62,749 bases of DNA from Bradyrhizobium vignae (GCF_004114425.1 NZ_RDQF01000045.1:1-62749), one strand, 5' to 3'; shown: positions 1-14,458, numbered from the stretch's first letter. Numbers and translations: made by a program. Notes: a model not told the origin generated them from the sequence alone.

Positions 1-196
1 AAGCACCGTTTCTTCGTCCCGACCTGCCGTCACAAAGACGCCGCGCGCCGCGGCCGTCAAAGGCTGGCCGTCGCCCTGGCCTCAACTCCATCTCCGCTGC
101 CGCCAGGCCACGCCTTGACGGCCGCAAACGGCGTCATGCTACCCTCAGCGATCGGGCGAATCTAATGGTTGCTACGAGACCTCCACCCGACGAAAC
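1..196. other. Left edge, no gene supported
   Basis: No convincing coding region. Plus-strand reading frames open at the left edge run into stops at about 118 and 165, so the 3' tail of a gene lying outside the window is possible but cannot be recognised. The only ATG-led minus-strand reading (from 137) is 22 codons long. Confidence 0.3.
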
Positions 197-1396
197 CTAC
201 GCTCCCCGCTCCATCATCCCCTGCAGCCGCACCAGCTCCGCCTCCAGATCGCGCTCCACATCCACTGCCCGGATGTCGAGCACCCGATAATCCCGCGCCT
301 CGAGCCAGGCCCGCCGTCCCGCGCGGTCGGCGGCGATCGCCTCGCCCTCGCCCGGGTTCACCAGCTCGATCGCGATCCGGTGCGGGAAGGAGACGAAGTC
401 CGGGATGTGGCGCCCCACCGGGGTCTGGCGCTTGAACCCACCTGCGAAGCGGCGATCACGCGTCAGCGCCTGCCAGAGCAGGCGTTCGGCGTCGGTCGGG
501 TTGCGGCGGAGCAGGCGGGCAAGGCCGCGCACCGTCGAGCCGCTATCGGGGATGCCGCCGCCCTGCCCGTGCTCGGCCAGCAGCGCGCGCAGGCGCGTCG
601 CCTGCTCGCCGTCGAGCACGCCGCCCTTGGCCGGACCCTTGCGGCCCTCGGCGATCGCCATGATCACGCCGTGCAGGGTGTGCATGTCCTGCTTGGTCGG
701 CTCCATCCGGGTGAAGATGTTGCGCAGGTTCACCAGCATGGTGTCGCGCTTCTCGGCCGGCCGCAAAAACTCGACCTTGTCGAGCTCGCGCACGAGATTG
801 TCGAAGAAGGCCTGCATCTGGTGCTGCGAGGCGCGCTCGGATCTTTCAGGCATGGCGTGCGGCAGCGCGCCCGAGGTCGCCTGCTTGAACCATTCATAGC
901 CGACCAGCAGCACGGCCTGGGCGAGATTGAGCGAGGCAAAGCCCGGATTGACCGGGAAGGTGATGATGCGGTTGGCGAGCCCGACCTCCTCGTTGGTCAG
1001 GCCCCAGCGCTCCCTGCCGAACAGGATGCCGGCCTTGCCCCTGCTGGCAATGTGCCCCGAGATCTCGGCGGCTGCCGCCTCCGGCCCGACCACAGGCTTG
1101 GCCTGGTCGTGGGCGCGAGCGGTGGTGGCGAACAGGAGGTCGAGGTCGGCGACCGCCTCCTCCACCGTGCCGAACAATTCGACCTTTTCCAGAATGTGGT
1201 CGGCGCCCGCGGCGGAGCGCTGGGCAGCGATGTTGGGCCAGCCGTCCCTGGGATTGACGATGCGAAGCCGGCTCAGGGCAAAGTTGCCCATGGCGCGTGC
1301 GGCCATGCCGATGTTTTCGCCGAGCTGCGGCTCGACCAGGATGACGATGGGACCGTCGAGGGAAAGGCCCGCCTTGCTCTTGTCAGTCCCCGACAT
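197..1396 (-). CDS. trmJ: tRNA (cytidine/uridine-2'-O-)-methyltransferase TrmJ fused to a C-terminal DUF559 domain
   Basis: A 399-residue protein. Residues about 15-165 form a SPOUT methyltransferase domain with the SpoU motifs LFATTAR, GILFGRERWGL and NPGFASLNLAQAVLLVGYEW. TrmJ enzymes use S-adenosylmethionine to methylate the ribose 2'-OH at position 32 of tRNAs. Residues about 165-265 are the helical TrmJ C-terminal region. TrmJ proteins usually stop near residue 250; here a further ~115 residues follow (from about 285) that resemble DUF559, a Vsr/PD-(D/E)XK-like domain: NPTDAERLLWQAL, then GRHIPDFVSF, IAIELV and a WLEARDYRVLDI strand. The usual acidic DG-x-QH segment after the glutamate is altered (IELVNPGEGEA), so nuclease activity is doubtful. 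The gene is divergent from icd. The methyltransferase call is firm; the role of the fusion is unknown. Confidence 0.88.
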   Translation of the reverse strand: MSGTDKSKAGLSLDGPIVILVEPQLGENIGMAARAMGNFALSRLRIVNPRDGWPNIAAQRSAAGADHILEKVELFGTVEEAVADLDLLFATTARAHDQAKPVVGPEAAAAEISGHIASRGKAGILFGRERWGLTNEEVGLANRIITFPVNPGFASLNLAQAVLLVGYEWFKQATSGALPHAMPERSERASQHQMQAFFDNLVRELDKVEFLRPAEKRDTMLVNLRNIFTRMEPTKQDMHTLHGVIMAIAEGRKGPAKGGVLDGEQATRLRALLAEHGQGGGIPDSGSTVRGLARLLRRNPTDAERLLWQALTRDRRFAGGFKRQTPVGRHIPDFVSFPHRIAIELVNPGEGEAIAADRAGRRAWLEARDYRVLDIRAVDVERDLEAELVRLQGMMERGA

Positions 1397-1723
1397 CTCG
1401 CTTCGCTTTCACACTGTCTCTCAAGGCCTTGGCAAGGCCACCTGAGGAATTGATTCAAGCGGTCCCCAGGACCGGGCCGCCCTCGCGGTCTGTCGTTTGC
1501 CTGTCCTGACAAAATTCTCAAGGGAAATAACGGGTTGGATTCGACTTTTGAATCTCGTCTGAAACCTCGCCCCTGCCCGCCGCCCCCGCTCCCCACCTGG
1601 GGAAGCTGGATGAGCTAAAAGTGCATAATCCCTTGGCTTTCGCCCGCTGCTATCAGGTGCTAAGAGGCGGCGGATATTCCCGTGGCGCAACAAAAGCGCC
1701 GTTCCCAAGAGGCTTCCCCGATC

Positions 1724-2938
1724 ATGGCAAAAATCAAGGTATCCAATCCCGTCGTCGAGCTCGATGGCGACGAGATGACCCGGATCATCTGGCAGTACAT
1801 CAAGGACAAGTTGATCAACCCGTTCCTGGATGTCGAGCTGCTCTATTTCGACCTGGGCATGGAGTACCGCGATCACACCAACGATCAGGTCACGATCGAC
1901 GCCGCCGAGGCGATCAAGAAGGTCGGTGTCGGCGTCAAGTGCGCCACCATCACCCCCGATGAAGCCCGGGTGAAGGAGTTCAATCTCAAGCAGATGTGGA
2001 AGTCGCCGAACGGCACCATCCGCAACATCCTCGGCGGCGTGATCTTCCGCGAGCCGATCATCTGCAAGAACGTGCCGCGCCTGGTTCCCGGCTGGACCAA
2101 GCCGATCATCATCGGCCGCCACGCCTATGGCGACCAGTACCGCGCCACCGACATCAAGTTCCCGGGCAAGGGTACCCTCTCGTTGAAGTTCGTCGGCGAG
2201 GACGGCACCGTGATCGAGAAGGAAGTGTTCAAGGCCCCCGGCGCCGGCGTCGCCATGGAGATGTACAATCTCGACGACTCCATCATCGACTTCGCCCGCG
2301 CCTCCTTCAATTACGGCCTGCTCCGCAATTACCCGGTTTACCTGTCGACCAAGAACACCATCCTCAAGGTCTACGACGGGCGCTTCAAGGACATCTTCCA
2401 GGACATCTTCGACCGCGAGTTCAAGAAGGAATTCGACGCCAAGGGCCTCACTTACGAGCACCGCCTGATCGACGACATGGTCGCCTCGGCGCTGAAATGG
2501 TCCGGCGGCTATGTCTGGGCCTGTAAGAACTACGACGGCGACGTGCAGTCCGACACGGTCGCGCAGGGCTACGGCTCGCTCGGCCTGATGACCTCGGTGC
2601 TGCTCACCCCCGACGGCAAGACTGTCGAGGCCGAAGCCGCCCACGGCACGGTGACCCGCCATTACCGCGAGCACCAGAAGGGCAAGGAGACCTCGACCAA
2701 CTCGATCGCCTCGATCTTCGCCTGGACCCGTGGCCTCGCCCACCGCGCCAAGCTCGACAACAACCCCGAGCTTGCCAAGTTCGCGGCCACGCTGGAGAAG
2801 GTCTGCGTCGACACCGTCGAGGCCGGTTACATGACCAAGGACCTCGCGCTCCTGGTCGGCGCCGACCAGCGCTGGCTCTCGACCACCGGCTTCCTCGATA
2901 AGGTCGCCGAGAACCTGACCAAGGCGCTGGCGGCGTAA
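1724..2938 (+). CDS. icd: NADP-dependent isocitrate dehydrogenase
   Basis: A 404-residue protein that oxidatively decarboxylates isocitrate to 2-oxoglutarate with NADP+ in the TCA cycle. The sequence is the dimeric, eukaryote-like IDH type common in alphaproteobacteria: N-terminal MAKIKVSNPVVELDGDEMTR, the phosphate-binding segment KSPNGTIRNILGG, and the metal-site region LIDDMVA..GGYVWACKNYDGD. The ATG at 1724 is preferred over the GTG 14 codons upstream because the family starts with MAKIKV. The gene is divergent from trmJ, across about 330 bases with no other gene. Immediately downstream is a palindromic repeat that could also stop transcription. Confidence 0.95.
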   Translation: MAKIKVSNPVVELDGDEMTRIIWQYIKDKLINPFLDVELLYFDLGMEYRDHTNDQVTIDAAEAIKKVGVGVKCATITPDEARVKEFNLKQMWKSPNGTIRNILGGVIFREPIICKNVPRLVPGWTKPIIIGRHAYGDQYRATDIKFPGKGTLSLKFVGEDGTVIEKEVFKAPGAGVAMEMYNLDDSIIDFARASFNYGLLRNYPVYLSTKNTILKVYDGRFKDIFQDIFDREFKKEFDAKGLTYEHRLIDDMVASALKWSGGYVWACKNYDGDVQSDTVAQGYGSLGLMTSVLLTPDGKTVEAEAAHGTVTRHYREHQKGKETSTNSIASIFAWTRGLAHRAKLDNNPELAKFAATLEKVCVDTVEAGYMTKDLALLVGADQRWLSTTGFLDKVAENLTKALAA

Positions 2939-2952
2939 GCCGCCTGCACGCT

Positions 2953-3069
2953 GTCATTGCGAGCGAAGCGAAGCAATCCAGGATCCCTCCGGGGAAACAG
3001 TCTGGATTTGCTTCGTCGCTTCAGCGACAAGATTGCCTTGCAATCTTGTCGCGCGCTCCTCGCAATGAC
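2953..3069. repeat. Palindromic intergenic repeat, family A (GTCATTGCGAGCGAAGCGAAG)
   Basis: Inverted-repeat element starting GTCATTGCGAGCGAAGCGA and ending CTCGCAATGAC, with CAATCCAGGATC and a TCTGGATT-type inner arm. This copy has a larger centre than the others. Further copies lie at 37930-38007, 41207-41292 and 46274-46351, with a half copy at 62619-62639. It sits between the 3' ends of icd and the channel gene. Confidence 0.85.
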
Positions 3070-3117
3070 GGACGCTGGCGAGCATCGCCGTTCTCAGCTG
3101 ATAGGAGTGCAGCGAAG

Positions 3118-4350
3118 CTATTCGCTGCGTCCTCCGCCTTCCTTCTCCGCCTGCGCCAGCTCGGCGAGCGCGAGATCGCCGCTGTCGGCAAGCCTTGCCT
3201 TGGCAGTGGTGTGGACGTGGGCGGCAAGCGTCGGCATGCGCGCGATCAGGGCGTGAAAATCCTGGGCATCGAGCACCAGCAGGCGCGTCTTGCGGGTCGC
3301 CGTCACCGTGCCGCTGCGCTTGGTTTTGTGCAGCAGCGCGATCTCGCCGAAGAAGGTGCCGTCGGATAGCCGCACATGCTGGCTCGGCAGCGCGATCTCG
3401 ACCTCGCCGGCGGTAATGAAATACATGGACGACGCCGGATCGCCCCGTCGCACCAGAATCTCGCCCTGCTCGATGGTGCGCGCCCGCAAGAGCCGCATGA
3501 TGTCGGCGATCTCCGCGGCCGCCAGATGCGAGAACAGCGGCACCCGCGCCAGCATGCCCCAGGTGACGACGAAATCGCGCCGCTTCACCTCTTCCGCGAA
3601 TGCGGTCGAGATGATCGCGACCGGCAGCGCGATCATGGCGAAGCCCGAGATGATGGCGAAGGTGGAGATGAACTTGCCGAGCGGCGTCAGCGGCACGACG
3701 TCGCCGTAGCCGACGGTGCCGAGCGTTACGATCGCCCACCACATCGCCTGCGGGATGGTGCCGAGCTTGTCCGGCTGCACGTCGTGCTCGATGGCATAGA
3801 GCAGCGAGGCGAAGGTCAGCACCGCGCCGATCAGGATGACGATGCAGCCGATCAGCGCCCGCCGCTCGGCATGCACCGCGGCGAGCAGCGAGCGCATCGC
3901 CGGCGAATAACGGATCAGCTTGAAGAACGGCAGCACGCCGAGGGCTGCCAGCGTCGCGTGCCGGCCGGTCGCGAGCACGATTGCCGCTGGCAGGAACGCC
4001 ATGAGATCGATGATGCCGAGCGCAGAAAAGGCATAGCCCAGCCGGTCGGACAGCGCCGATCCTCTGCCTTGGGTATGCCCCGCCACCGTCCACAGCCGCG
4101 CCGCATATTCCAGCGCGAACACGAGCACGGACAGGATGGAGATGCCTGCGAACAGCGCGCCAAACCGGGCGTCGAGCTCCGGCACCGAGGCGAGGATCAT
4201 CGCGGCTACATTGAGCACGACCACGCCGATGATCAGCTGGATGAAGCGCGACCCGACCGAATAGGCCAGCGGATCGTGCTCCAGCAATTCGTAGAGGCGA
4301 TCCCGTAAGTTCGGATCGCGAAGCCCACGTCCTCGCGGAACGGTGGACAT
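3118..4350 (-). CDS. Voltage-gated-type K+ channel with cyclic-nucleotide-binding domain (MloK1-like)
   Basis: A 410-residue inner-membrane protein with six predicted transmembrane segments between about residues 35 and 250. The pore carries the K+ selectivity signature TVGYGD at residues 212-217. A cyclic-nucleotide-binding domain follows (about 268-385), with the phosphate-binding-cassette feature FFGEIALL and an acidic tail. The arrangement matches MlotiK1 of Mesorhizobium, a cAMP-gated K+ channel. An S4-like segment (PFFKLIRYSPAMRSLL) has few basic residues, so gating is more likely by ligand than by voltage. Its 3' end faces icd across a palindromic repeat, and its start lies six bases beyond the end of alaS on the same strand, so cotranscription with alaS is possible. 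Confidence 0.88.
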   Translation of the reverse strand: MSTVPRGRGLRDPNLRDRLYELLEHDPLAYSVGSRFIQLIIGVVVLNVAAMILASVPELDARFGALFAGISILSVLVFALEYAARLWTVAGHTQGRGSALSDRLGYAFSALGIIDLMAFLPAAIVLATGRHATLAALGVLPFFKLIRYSPAMRSLLAAVHAERRALIGCIVILIGAVLTFASLLYAIEHDVQPDKLGTIPQAMWWAIVTLGTVGYGDVVPLTPLGKFISTFAIISGFAMIALPVAIISTAFAEEVKRRDFVVTWGMLARVPLFSHLAAAEIADIMRLLRARTIEQGEILVRRGDPASSMYFITAGEVEIALPSQHVRLSDGTFFGEIALLHKTKRSGTVTATRKTRLLVLDAQDFHALIARMPTLAAHVHTTAKARLADSGDLALAELAQAEKEGGGRSE

Positions 4351-4356
4351 GGGGCT

Positions 4357-7038
<2,682 letters not shown>

Positions 7039-7265
7039 GTTCATCCAATCGGGTATGCTTGGGCCCGCTGCCGCCGTCCAAACCGGAAATTAAGGCTGAT
7101 ATCTGCGGGCCAAAGCGCTTTTAGACAAGGCCAGCTTCGCTGTCCAGAAACTGTGCAAGGAGATCAGAGGGTTGCCGCAGGCGCGCAATCCCGTTGAAAG
7201 GCACAGAAGTCGCGTTGACAGGCTTGGCCGGCCTGTGGTCTCTACCCATCTGTATCGTACGGCCA

Positions 7266-7438
7266 CGTCGGGAGAGACCGGCACTGGTGCCGGCGCCGAA
7301 GGAGCAACCGCCCCGGAAACTCTCAGGCAAAAGGACCGCGTGGCTTTGACAGCATCTGGAAAGAGGCGCCGACGGGCATAAGACCCGGACTGCGTCCGCC
7401 GACGGGATAATACTCTCAGGCACAGCGACAGATGGGGC
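7266..7438 (+). ncRNA. Tandem glycine riboswitch upstream of gcvT
   Basis: Two glycine-aptamer-like units in tandem. Unit 1 (about 7266-7352) contains CGTCGGGAGAGACC, GCGCCGAAGGAGCAACC and AACTCTCAGGCAAAAGGACC. Unit 2 (about 7360-7438) contains GGAAAGAGGC, CGCCGACGGGATAATACTCTCAGG and CACAGCGACAGATGGGG. The conserved CUCUCAGGC-AAA-GGAC and GCCGA-(A/C)GG segments are diagnostic of the class. The element lies directly upstream of the glycine cleavage operon, so glycine should turn on gcvT-gcvH-gcvP. A GGGGAATCCTCCCC hairpin at about 7457-7470 may be the expression platform. Confidence 0.93.
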
Positions 7439-7492
7439 TTCGACCGGTGTCCATCGGGGAATCCTCCCCGGGAACCGCCGAGGGCCCCTTAG

Positions 7493-8638
7493 ATGCTAGC
7501 GAATAACCAAGACTCCCTGAAACGTACACCCCTCCACAGCCTCCATGTGTCCCTGGGCGGCAAGATGGCGCCGTTCGCGGGCTATGACATGCCCGTGCAG
7601 TACCCCGCGGGCGTCCTGAAGGAGCACCTTCATACCCGGGCCTCCGCCGGCCTGTTCGACGTCTCCCATATGGGCCAGATCGCGCTCCGGCCGAAATCCG
7701 GGAGGATCGAGGACGCCGCCCGCGCGCTGGAGCGGCTGGTGCCGCAGGATATCGTGGCGATCGCGCCGGGGCGGCAGCGCTACGCCCAGTTCACCAATGC
7801 GGACGGCGGCATTCTCGACGATCTGATGGTCGCCAATTTGGGCGATCACCTGTTCCTGGTCGTCAACGCCGCCTGCAAGGCTGAGGACGAGGCGCATCTG
7901 CGCGCGAATCTCTCTGGCGACTGCATCATCGATTCGCTGGAAGGCCGCGCGCTGATCGCGCTGCAGGGCCCGAAGGCGGAAACGGTGCTGGCGAAATTCT
8001 GTGCAGAGGCCCCGGCGATGAAGTTCATGGACGCCGGTCCGCATGAGGTTGCCGGCATCAAGTGCTTCGTCTCGCGTTCAGGCTACACCGGCGAGGACGG
8101 TTTTGAGATCTCGGTTCCCGCCGCCGATGCCGAACGCCTCGCCAAGATGCTGCTGGATAATCCGGACGTGCTGCCGATCGGCCTGGGCGCCCGCGACAGC
8201 CTGCGGCTGGAAGCCGGGCTCTGCCTGTACGGCCACGACATCGACACCGCGACCACGCCGGTCGAAGCCGCGCTGGAATGGTCGGTACAGAAGAGCCGCC
8301 GCAGCGGCGGGACGCGCGCCGGCGGTTTTCCCGGCGCAGAGAAGATCCTCGCCCATTTCGATGGCGGCGCGCCCCGCCGCCGCGTCGGACTGCTCGCCCT
8401 GGGCCGCGCGCCGGTGCGCGAGGGCGCGCTACTTTTTGCCGACGCTGCGGGCGGCGAGCCCATCGGACAAGTCACCTCGGGCGGTTTCGGCCCGAGCCTG
8501 AGCGCGCCGGTCGCGATGGGCTACGTGCCTGCGAGCCTCGCCGCGCTCGGCACAAAACTCTTCGCCGAGGTGCGCGGTCAGCGACTGCCGCTCGCAGTCG
8601 CCGCCATGCCTTTCGTGAAAAACACCTACAAACGCTGA
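7493..8638 (+). CDS. gcvT: Aminomethyltransferase, glycine cleavage T protein
   Basis: A 381-residue protein. GcvT takes the aminomethyl group from lipoyl-GcvH and transfers its one-carbon unit to tetrahydrofolate, releasing ammonia. Family features: N-terminal KRTPLHSLHVSLGGKMAPFAGYDMPVQY, GLFDVSHMGQI, and the folate-site region FVSRSGYTGEDGFEI followed by LGARDSLRLEAGLCLYGHD. The C-terminal barrel domain contains GRAPVREGALLF. It is the first gene of the gcv operon, 54 bases after the riboswitch, and gcvH begins 10 bases after its stop. Confidence 0.95.
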   Translation: MLANNQDSLKRTPLHSLHVSLGGKMAPFAGYDMPVQYPAGVLKEHLHTRASAGLFDVSHMGQIALRPKSGRIEDAARALERLVPQDIVAIAPGRQRYAQFTNADGGILDDLMVANLGDHLFLVVNAACKAEDEAHLRANLSGDCIIDSLEGRALIALQGPKAETVLAKFCAEAPAMKFMDAGPHEVAGIKCFVSRSGYTGEDGFEISVPAADAERLAKMLLDNPDVLPIGLGARDSLRLEAGLCLYGHDIDTATTPVEAALEWSVQKSRRSGGTRAGGFPGAEKILAHFDGGAPRRRVGLLALGRAPVREGALLFADAAGGEPIGQVTSGGFGPSLSAPVAMGYVPASLAALGTKLFAEVRGQRLPLAVAAMPFVKNTYKR

Positions 8639-8648
8639 GGACGAGACA

Positions 8649-9017
8649 ATGACCACGACGCTGTACACCTCCGACCACGAATGGCTCGCCATCGACGGCG
8701 ATACCGCCACGGTCGGCATCACCGATTACGCGCAGCAGCAGCTCGGCGACGTCGTGTTCGTCGAATTGCCCAAGGTCGGCCGCGCGCTGAAGAAGGCCGA
8801 AGCCGCCGCCGTCGTGGAATCGGTGAAGGCCGCCTCCGACGTCTACGCACCTGTTACCGGCGAAGTGCTCGAGACCAACGAGGCGCTGGCCGCCGAACCG
8901 GCGCTGGTGAACTCGGACGCGCAAGGCGCGGCCTGGTTCTTCAAGATCAAGATCGCCGACAAAAGCGAGCTCGGCGGCCTCATGGATGAAGCCGCCTACA
9001 AGGCCCACACGGCGTGA
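8649..9017 (+). CDS. gcvH: Glycine cleavage H protein (lipoyl carrier)
   Basis: A 122-residue shuttle protein that carries the aminomethyl group between P, T and L proteins on a lipoyl arm. The lipoylation site is K60 in ESVKAASD, followed by VYAPVTGEVLETNEAL. Length and motif order are standard. A GAGGACGAGACA sequence lies before the ATG. It forms one operon with gcvT and gcvP, although a 101-bp palindromic repeat separates it from gcvP. Confidence 0.96.
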   Translation: MTTTLYTSDHEWLAIDGDTATVGITDYAQQQLGDVVFVELPKVGRALKKAEAAAVVESVKAASDVYAPVTGEVLETNEALAAEPALVNSDAQGAAWFFKIKIADKSELGGLMDEAAYKAHTA

Positions 9018-9047
9018 GATGACGAGAACTCTAACCTCATTCTCAGT

Positions 9048-9148
9048 GTCATCACCCGCGAAGGCGGGTGATCCAGTACGCCGCGGCCCATCGGCCCTAG
9101 CCGAAACGCCTGCGTTTACTGGATGCCCCGCCTTCGCGGGGCATGACA
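9048..9148. repeat. Palindromic repeat, family B, between gcvH and gcvP
   Basis: Starts GTCATCACCCGCGAAGGCGGGTGATCCAGTA and ends TACTGGATGCCCCGCCTTCGCGGGGCATGAC, so the outer and inner arms pair to a long hairpin. A degenerate relative is at about 27985-28148. It lies inside the gcv operon and could modulate read-through to gcvP or mRNA stability. Confidence 0.8.
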
Positions 9149-9168
9149 GCAACTCCTAGCGAGGACCC

Positions 9169-12039
<2,871 letters not shown>

Positions 12040-12055
12040 GACGCGACGGCGGTCT

Positions 12056-12147
12056 CGTAGGGTGGGCAAAGCGCAAGCGTGCCCACCACCTTTCGCCGCG
12101 TTAGACGATGGTGGGCACGGCGCAAGTGCGCCTTTGCCTACCCTACG
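12056..12147. repeat. Palindromic repeat, family C (CGTAGGGTGGGCAAAG)
   Basis: Imperfect inverted repeat with outer arms CGTAGGGTGGGCAAAGCGC and GCGCCTTTGCCTACCCTACG, and an inner pair GCGTGCCCACCA / TGGTGGGCACGG. It separates the convergent ends of gcvP and the next gene and could act as a bidirectional terminator. Confidence 0.8.
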
Positions 12148-12162
12148 GCATCGAATGCGCCG

Positions 12163-13137
12163 CTAGGGCGCAATCAACAATCGGCTTTCGCGATCCCATC
12201 GCCAGAGCTTTTCGTTGGTGAGCTCCGTCCCGCCCCACCAGCGATAGATTCGGTTGTGGCGCCACATATCGTCCTCGCGCGCAAAGATGGAGCGCCCGAG
12301 TTCAGTCAGCGTGACCTTCCACTCGCTCCTGCCGAAGTAACGATCCTCATTGTCGAACGCCGGATCGCCTAACAAGACCGGCGGCGCCGAATACGCCCCC
12401 AGTTCCAGCAAGGCATCGCGCGCGTCGTTTTCGTCGAACACATCGCGCATCCACCACGCCTCGGTGACACGCCTTGGGTCCGTGTGCCCATCGTTCACGA
12501 AGTCCAGGATATCCATTTCGCTCGCACCTAGGCCCGTCACACTGTCCGGAAGCTCTTCAAGCAACGCGATGAGTGCCGGCCGAAGTCTCGGCAGGATCGT
12601 CAGATCCGTCATCAGAAGATCGAAACAGGGCTTTGGCGTTTCAGCCCGATAGGCTTGCCAGGCGCGGCTTGCCGTCACCAAATGGGTCTCGGTCACCTCG
12701 AAGGCCGGCAGCTTCCACTTTGCGACGGATTCTGGAGCATAGTGCGCAACATGATCGTCCGTGTGCACTAGGCTCAGCTTCGTCGTGATTTCTTTGTACG
12801 GGCGAAGTAGGTCCAGCAACCAGACCAGCACCAGCTGATCGTTAGGGCGAGAATCGACCCATATTTCAATTGAATCGAACTTGGCGCACAGCTCGAAGAA
12901 ACCGATATCGCGCGTGCCGAAACCGTCGAGCGAACCACGACAGGAATCATCGAGCCAATGATCGCCGGAATTGCCGTGCTTTGCCGAACGGCGCTCCAGC
13001 CCCATCAAGAGCTGTTCCTCGGGAGGCAATTTCCTCCACACGAAGCGTAGATAGAATCCAAGCACGACATTCGCGAGGCGCGACTGGCGAAGCACGTCTT
13101 CGTCAAGATGGTTCGTGGATAAGATCAAATGGGACAC
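12163..13137 (-). CDS. Hypothetical protein resembling DUF1835 family, copy 1
   Basis: A 324-residue soluble protein with no signal peptide or membrane segment. The layout resembles DUF1835-type proteins. The N-terminal part ends in a PNDQLVLVWLLD block at about residue 100, followed by an ASRAWQAYRAETPKP segment and a mid-region LLEELPDSVTGLGASEMDILDF. The C-terminus is RHNRIYRWWGGTELTNEKLW-RWD, typical of the family's closing motif. The biochemical function is unknown. It is tandem with a frameshifted paralogue just upstream on the same strand, and the two share almost identical last 20 codons. Local GC is lower than in neighbouring housekeeping genes. Confidence 0.75.
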   Translation of the reverse strand: MSHLILSTNHLDEDVLRQSRLANVVLGFYLRFVWRKLPPEEQLLMGLERRSAKHGNSGDHWLDDSCRGSLDGFGTRDIGFFELCAKFDSIEIWVDSRPNDQLVLVWLLDLLRPYKEITTKLSLVHTDDHVAHYAPESVAKWKLPAFEVTETHLVTASRAWQAYRAETPKPCFDLLMTDLTILPRLRPALIALLEELPDSVTGLGASEMDILDFVNDGHTDPRRVTEAWWMRDVFDENDARDALLELGAYSAPPVLLGDPAFDNEDRYFGRSEWKVTLTELGRSIFAREDDMWRHNRIYRWWGGTELTNEKLWRWDRESRLLIAP

Positions 13138-13195
13138 GGACGCCTCTCAAAATTGATGCGCAATTCACGAAGACTGAGAGCCACGCGCACCCACC

Positions 13196-14186
13196 TTAGC
13201 GAGGCGCGATCAACGAGCGAGTCTCAGGATCCCACCGCCAAAGCTTTTCGTTGGTGAGTTCCGTCCCACCCCACCAGCGATGGATCGGGTTGTGCTGGAG
13301 GAAATCCGCCTCTCCTGCCAGCACCGCATTCCCGAGATCCGTAAGTGACAGGCGGGATTGCTTGTACCGGGCGTGACGGACAGCATCGTTGTGCATGTCG
13401 AGCGTAAACGGCCCCTCCTCCAGCCCGGATACGGCCGGCACCGGACAGCGCGCGAGCCCGTCGAGCAGCGCGCCCACCTCCCAATAGTCGAAGACGCGAC
13501 GCTCGTTGCGCTTGTGATGTCCCGGAAAGACGTCGAAGGGCTGCAGGCCGCCCCCGGGCGATGAGCTGGAGTATCCGCAGCTCCGTGGCTCCAAGGCCCG
13601 AAGCCGGGCGCGGCAGCTCTTCGAGAAGAGCTGTCCTGTCAGGAGCAAGGTTAGGCAGCCAGCTCAAATTCGTGAGATTGCACCAGCTTTGCGGGGTCGG
13701 CGCACAATAGGCCCGCCATGCACGGCTGGCCGATTTGAGTTGGAGAGGTGTGATCCGGACGACCGGCGGGTAGGATTCCCTTCGCGGTGGGTCGACGTCC
13801 CCGACGCCCAAGAACAGAGCGCGGACGACAAAGGCGGGATTCGCATCGCGTCGGCGGCACCAATGATCGAGCAGCCAGAGCAGGATTAATTGGCCATTTG
13901 GCCCTGGTCCCCGCCAAAACTCAACCGAGTCGTATTCTCCCAGCAGTTCGATGAATCCTCGATCCTTCGCACCTGATTCCTCGAGGCGCCAGGGCGGCGT
14001 ATCGTCAAGCCAATGAAGCCCGTGCGACTGCGTCGTGCGTGGCGCGAAAAACGCATCAAGCTCCGCATCAGACGGCAATTGTCCCCAAACGAGCCGGCGC
14101 TCGATCGCGATCACGAGGCCGGCGATGCCGGCTCGTTGAATGGCGCCGGCGATGGACGAGTCTGTCGTGACAATGAGTCGTGTCAT
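13196..14186 (-). pseudogene. DUF1835-like copy 2, frameshifted by one base
   Basis: Paralogue of the adjacent 324-residue gene. Reading starts at 14186 (MTRLIVTTDSSIAG) and runs through GPNGQLILLWLLDHW and SASRAWRAYCAPTPQSW to LGATELRILQLIARG. There the frame is lost at a run of five G on the minus strand (plus positions 13551-13555). Removing one G restores a continuous protein (RGGLQPFDVFPGHHKRNERR ... NPIHRWWGGTELTNEKLW) ending at 13196. The downstream part remains open, so the lesion is either recent or a sequencing error. Without the shift the product would be about 330 residues, like copy 1. Confidence 0.8.
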
Positions 14187-14210
14187 GACGCTGCCCTCTC
14201 CCCGATGGTC

Positions 14211-14366
14211 CTACTTTTTCCCCGGAAGAGAATCCCAGCGCAGCGTGAGAAGCGCGCCGAGCCCGGCGAGCGAACTGATTCCCAACAGAACGATTGCCAT
14301 CAGCATCGAATATTTGCGCGTGCGCTTGGCGTGCCGCGTTTGAACAACAAGCATGACCTGCCCCAT
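14211..14366 (-). CDS. Small single-pass membrane protein (51 residues)
   Basis: Short reading frame MGQVMLVVQTRHAKRTRKYS followed by one hydrophobic helix (MLMAIVLLGISSLAGLGALL) and a charged tail ending PGKK. The basic N-terminal stretch suggests an N-in orientation. An internal ATG four codons in (14354) follows a GGGGCAGG sequence and may be the true start. No family is recognised. It lies between the DUF1835-like pair and recA, on the same strand as both. Confidence 0.4.
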   Translation of the reverse strand: MGQVMLVVQTRHAKRTRKYSMLMAIVLLGISSLAGLGALLTLRWDSLPGKK

Positions 14367-14458
14367 TTACTCATGAACTGACGCTAGCAAGCGTTGACCA
14401 AGCCTAGTGTTGGTCAACGTGACGATGCAACCTGAGAATGTATCGGGGACTAGAACTG

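Noticed and set aside
1421..2743. 440-codon minus-strand frame over icd
   Set aside because: Shadow of icd; no coherent domain.
7045..7265. Possible T-box or other leader on the alaS side of the gcv region
   Set aside because: No T-box sequence or terminator hairpin was found; the conserved bases all belong to the gcvT-directed glycine aptamers.
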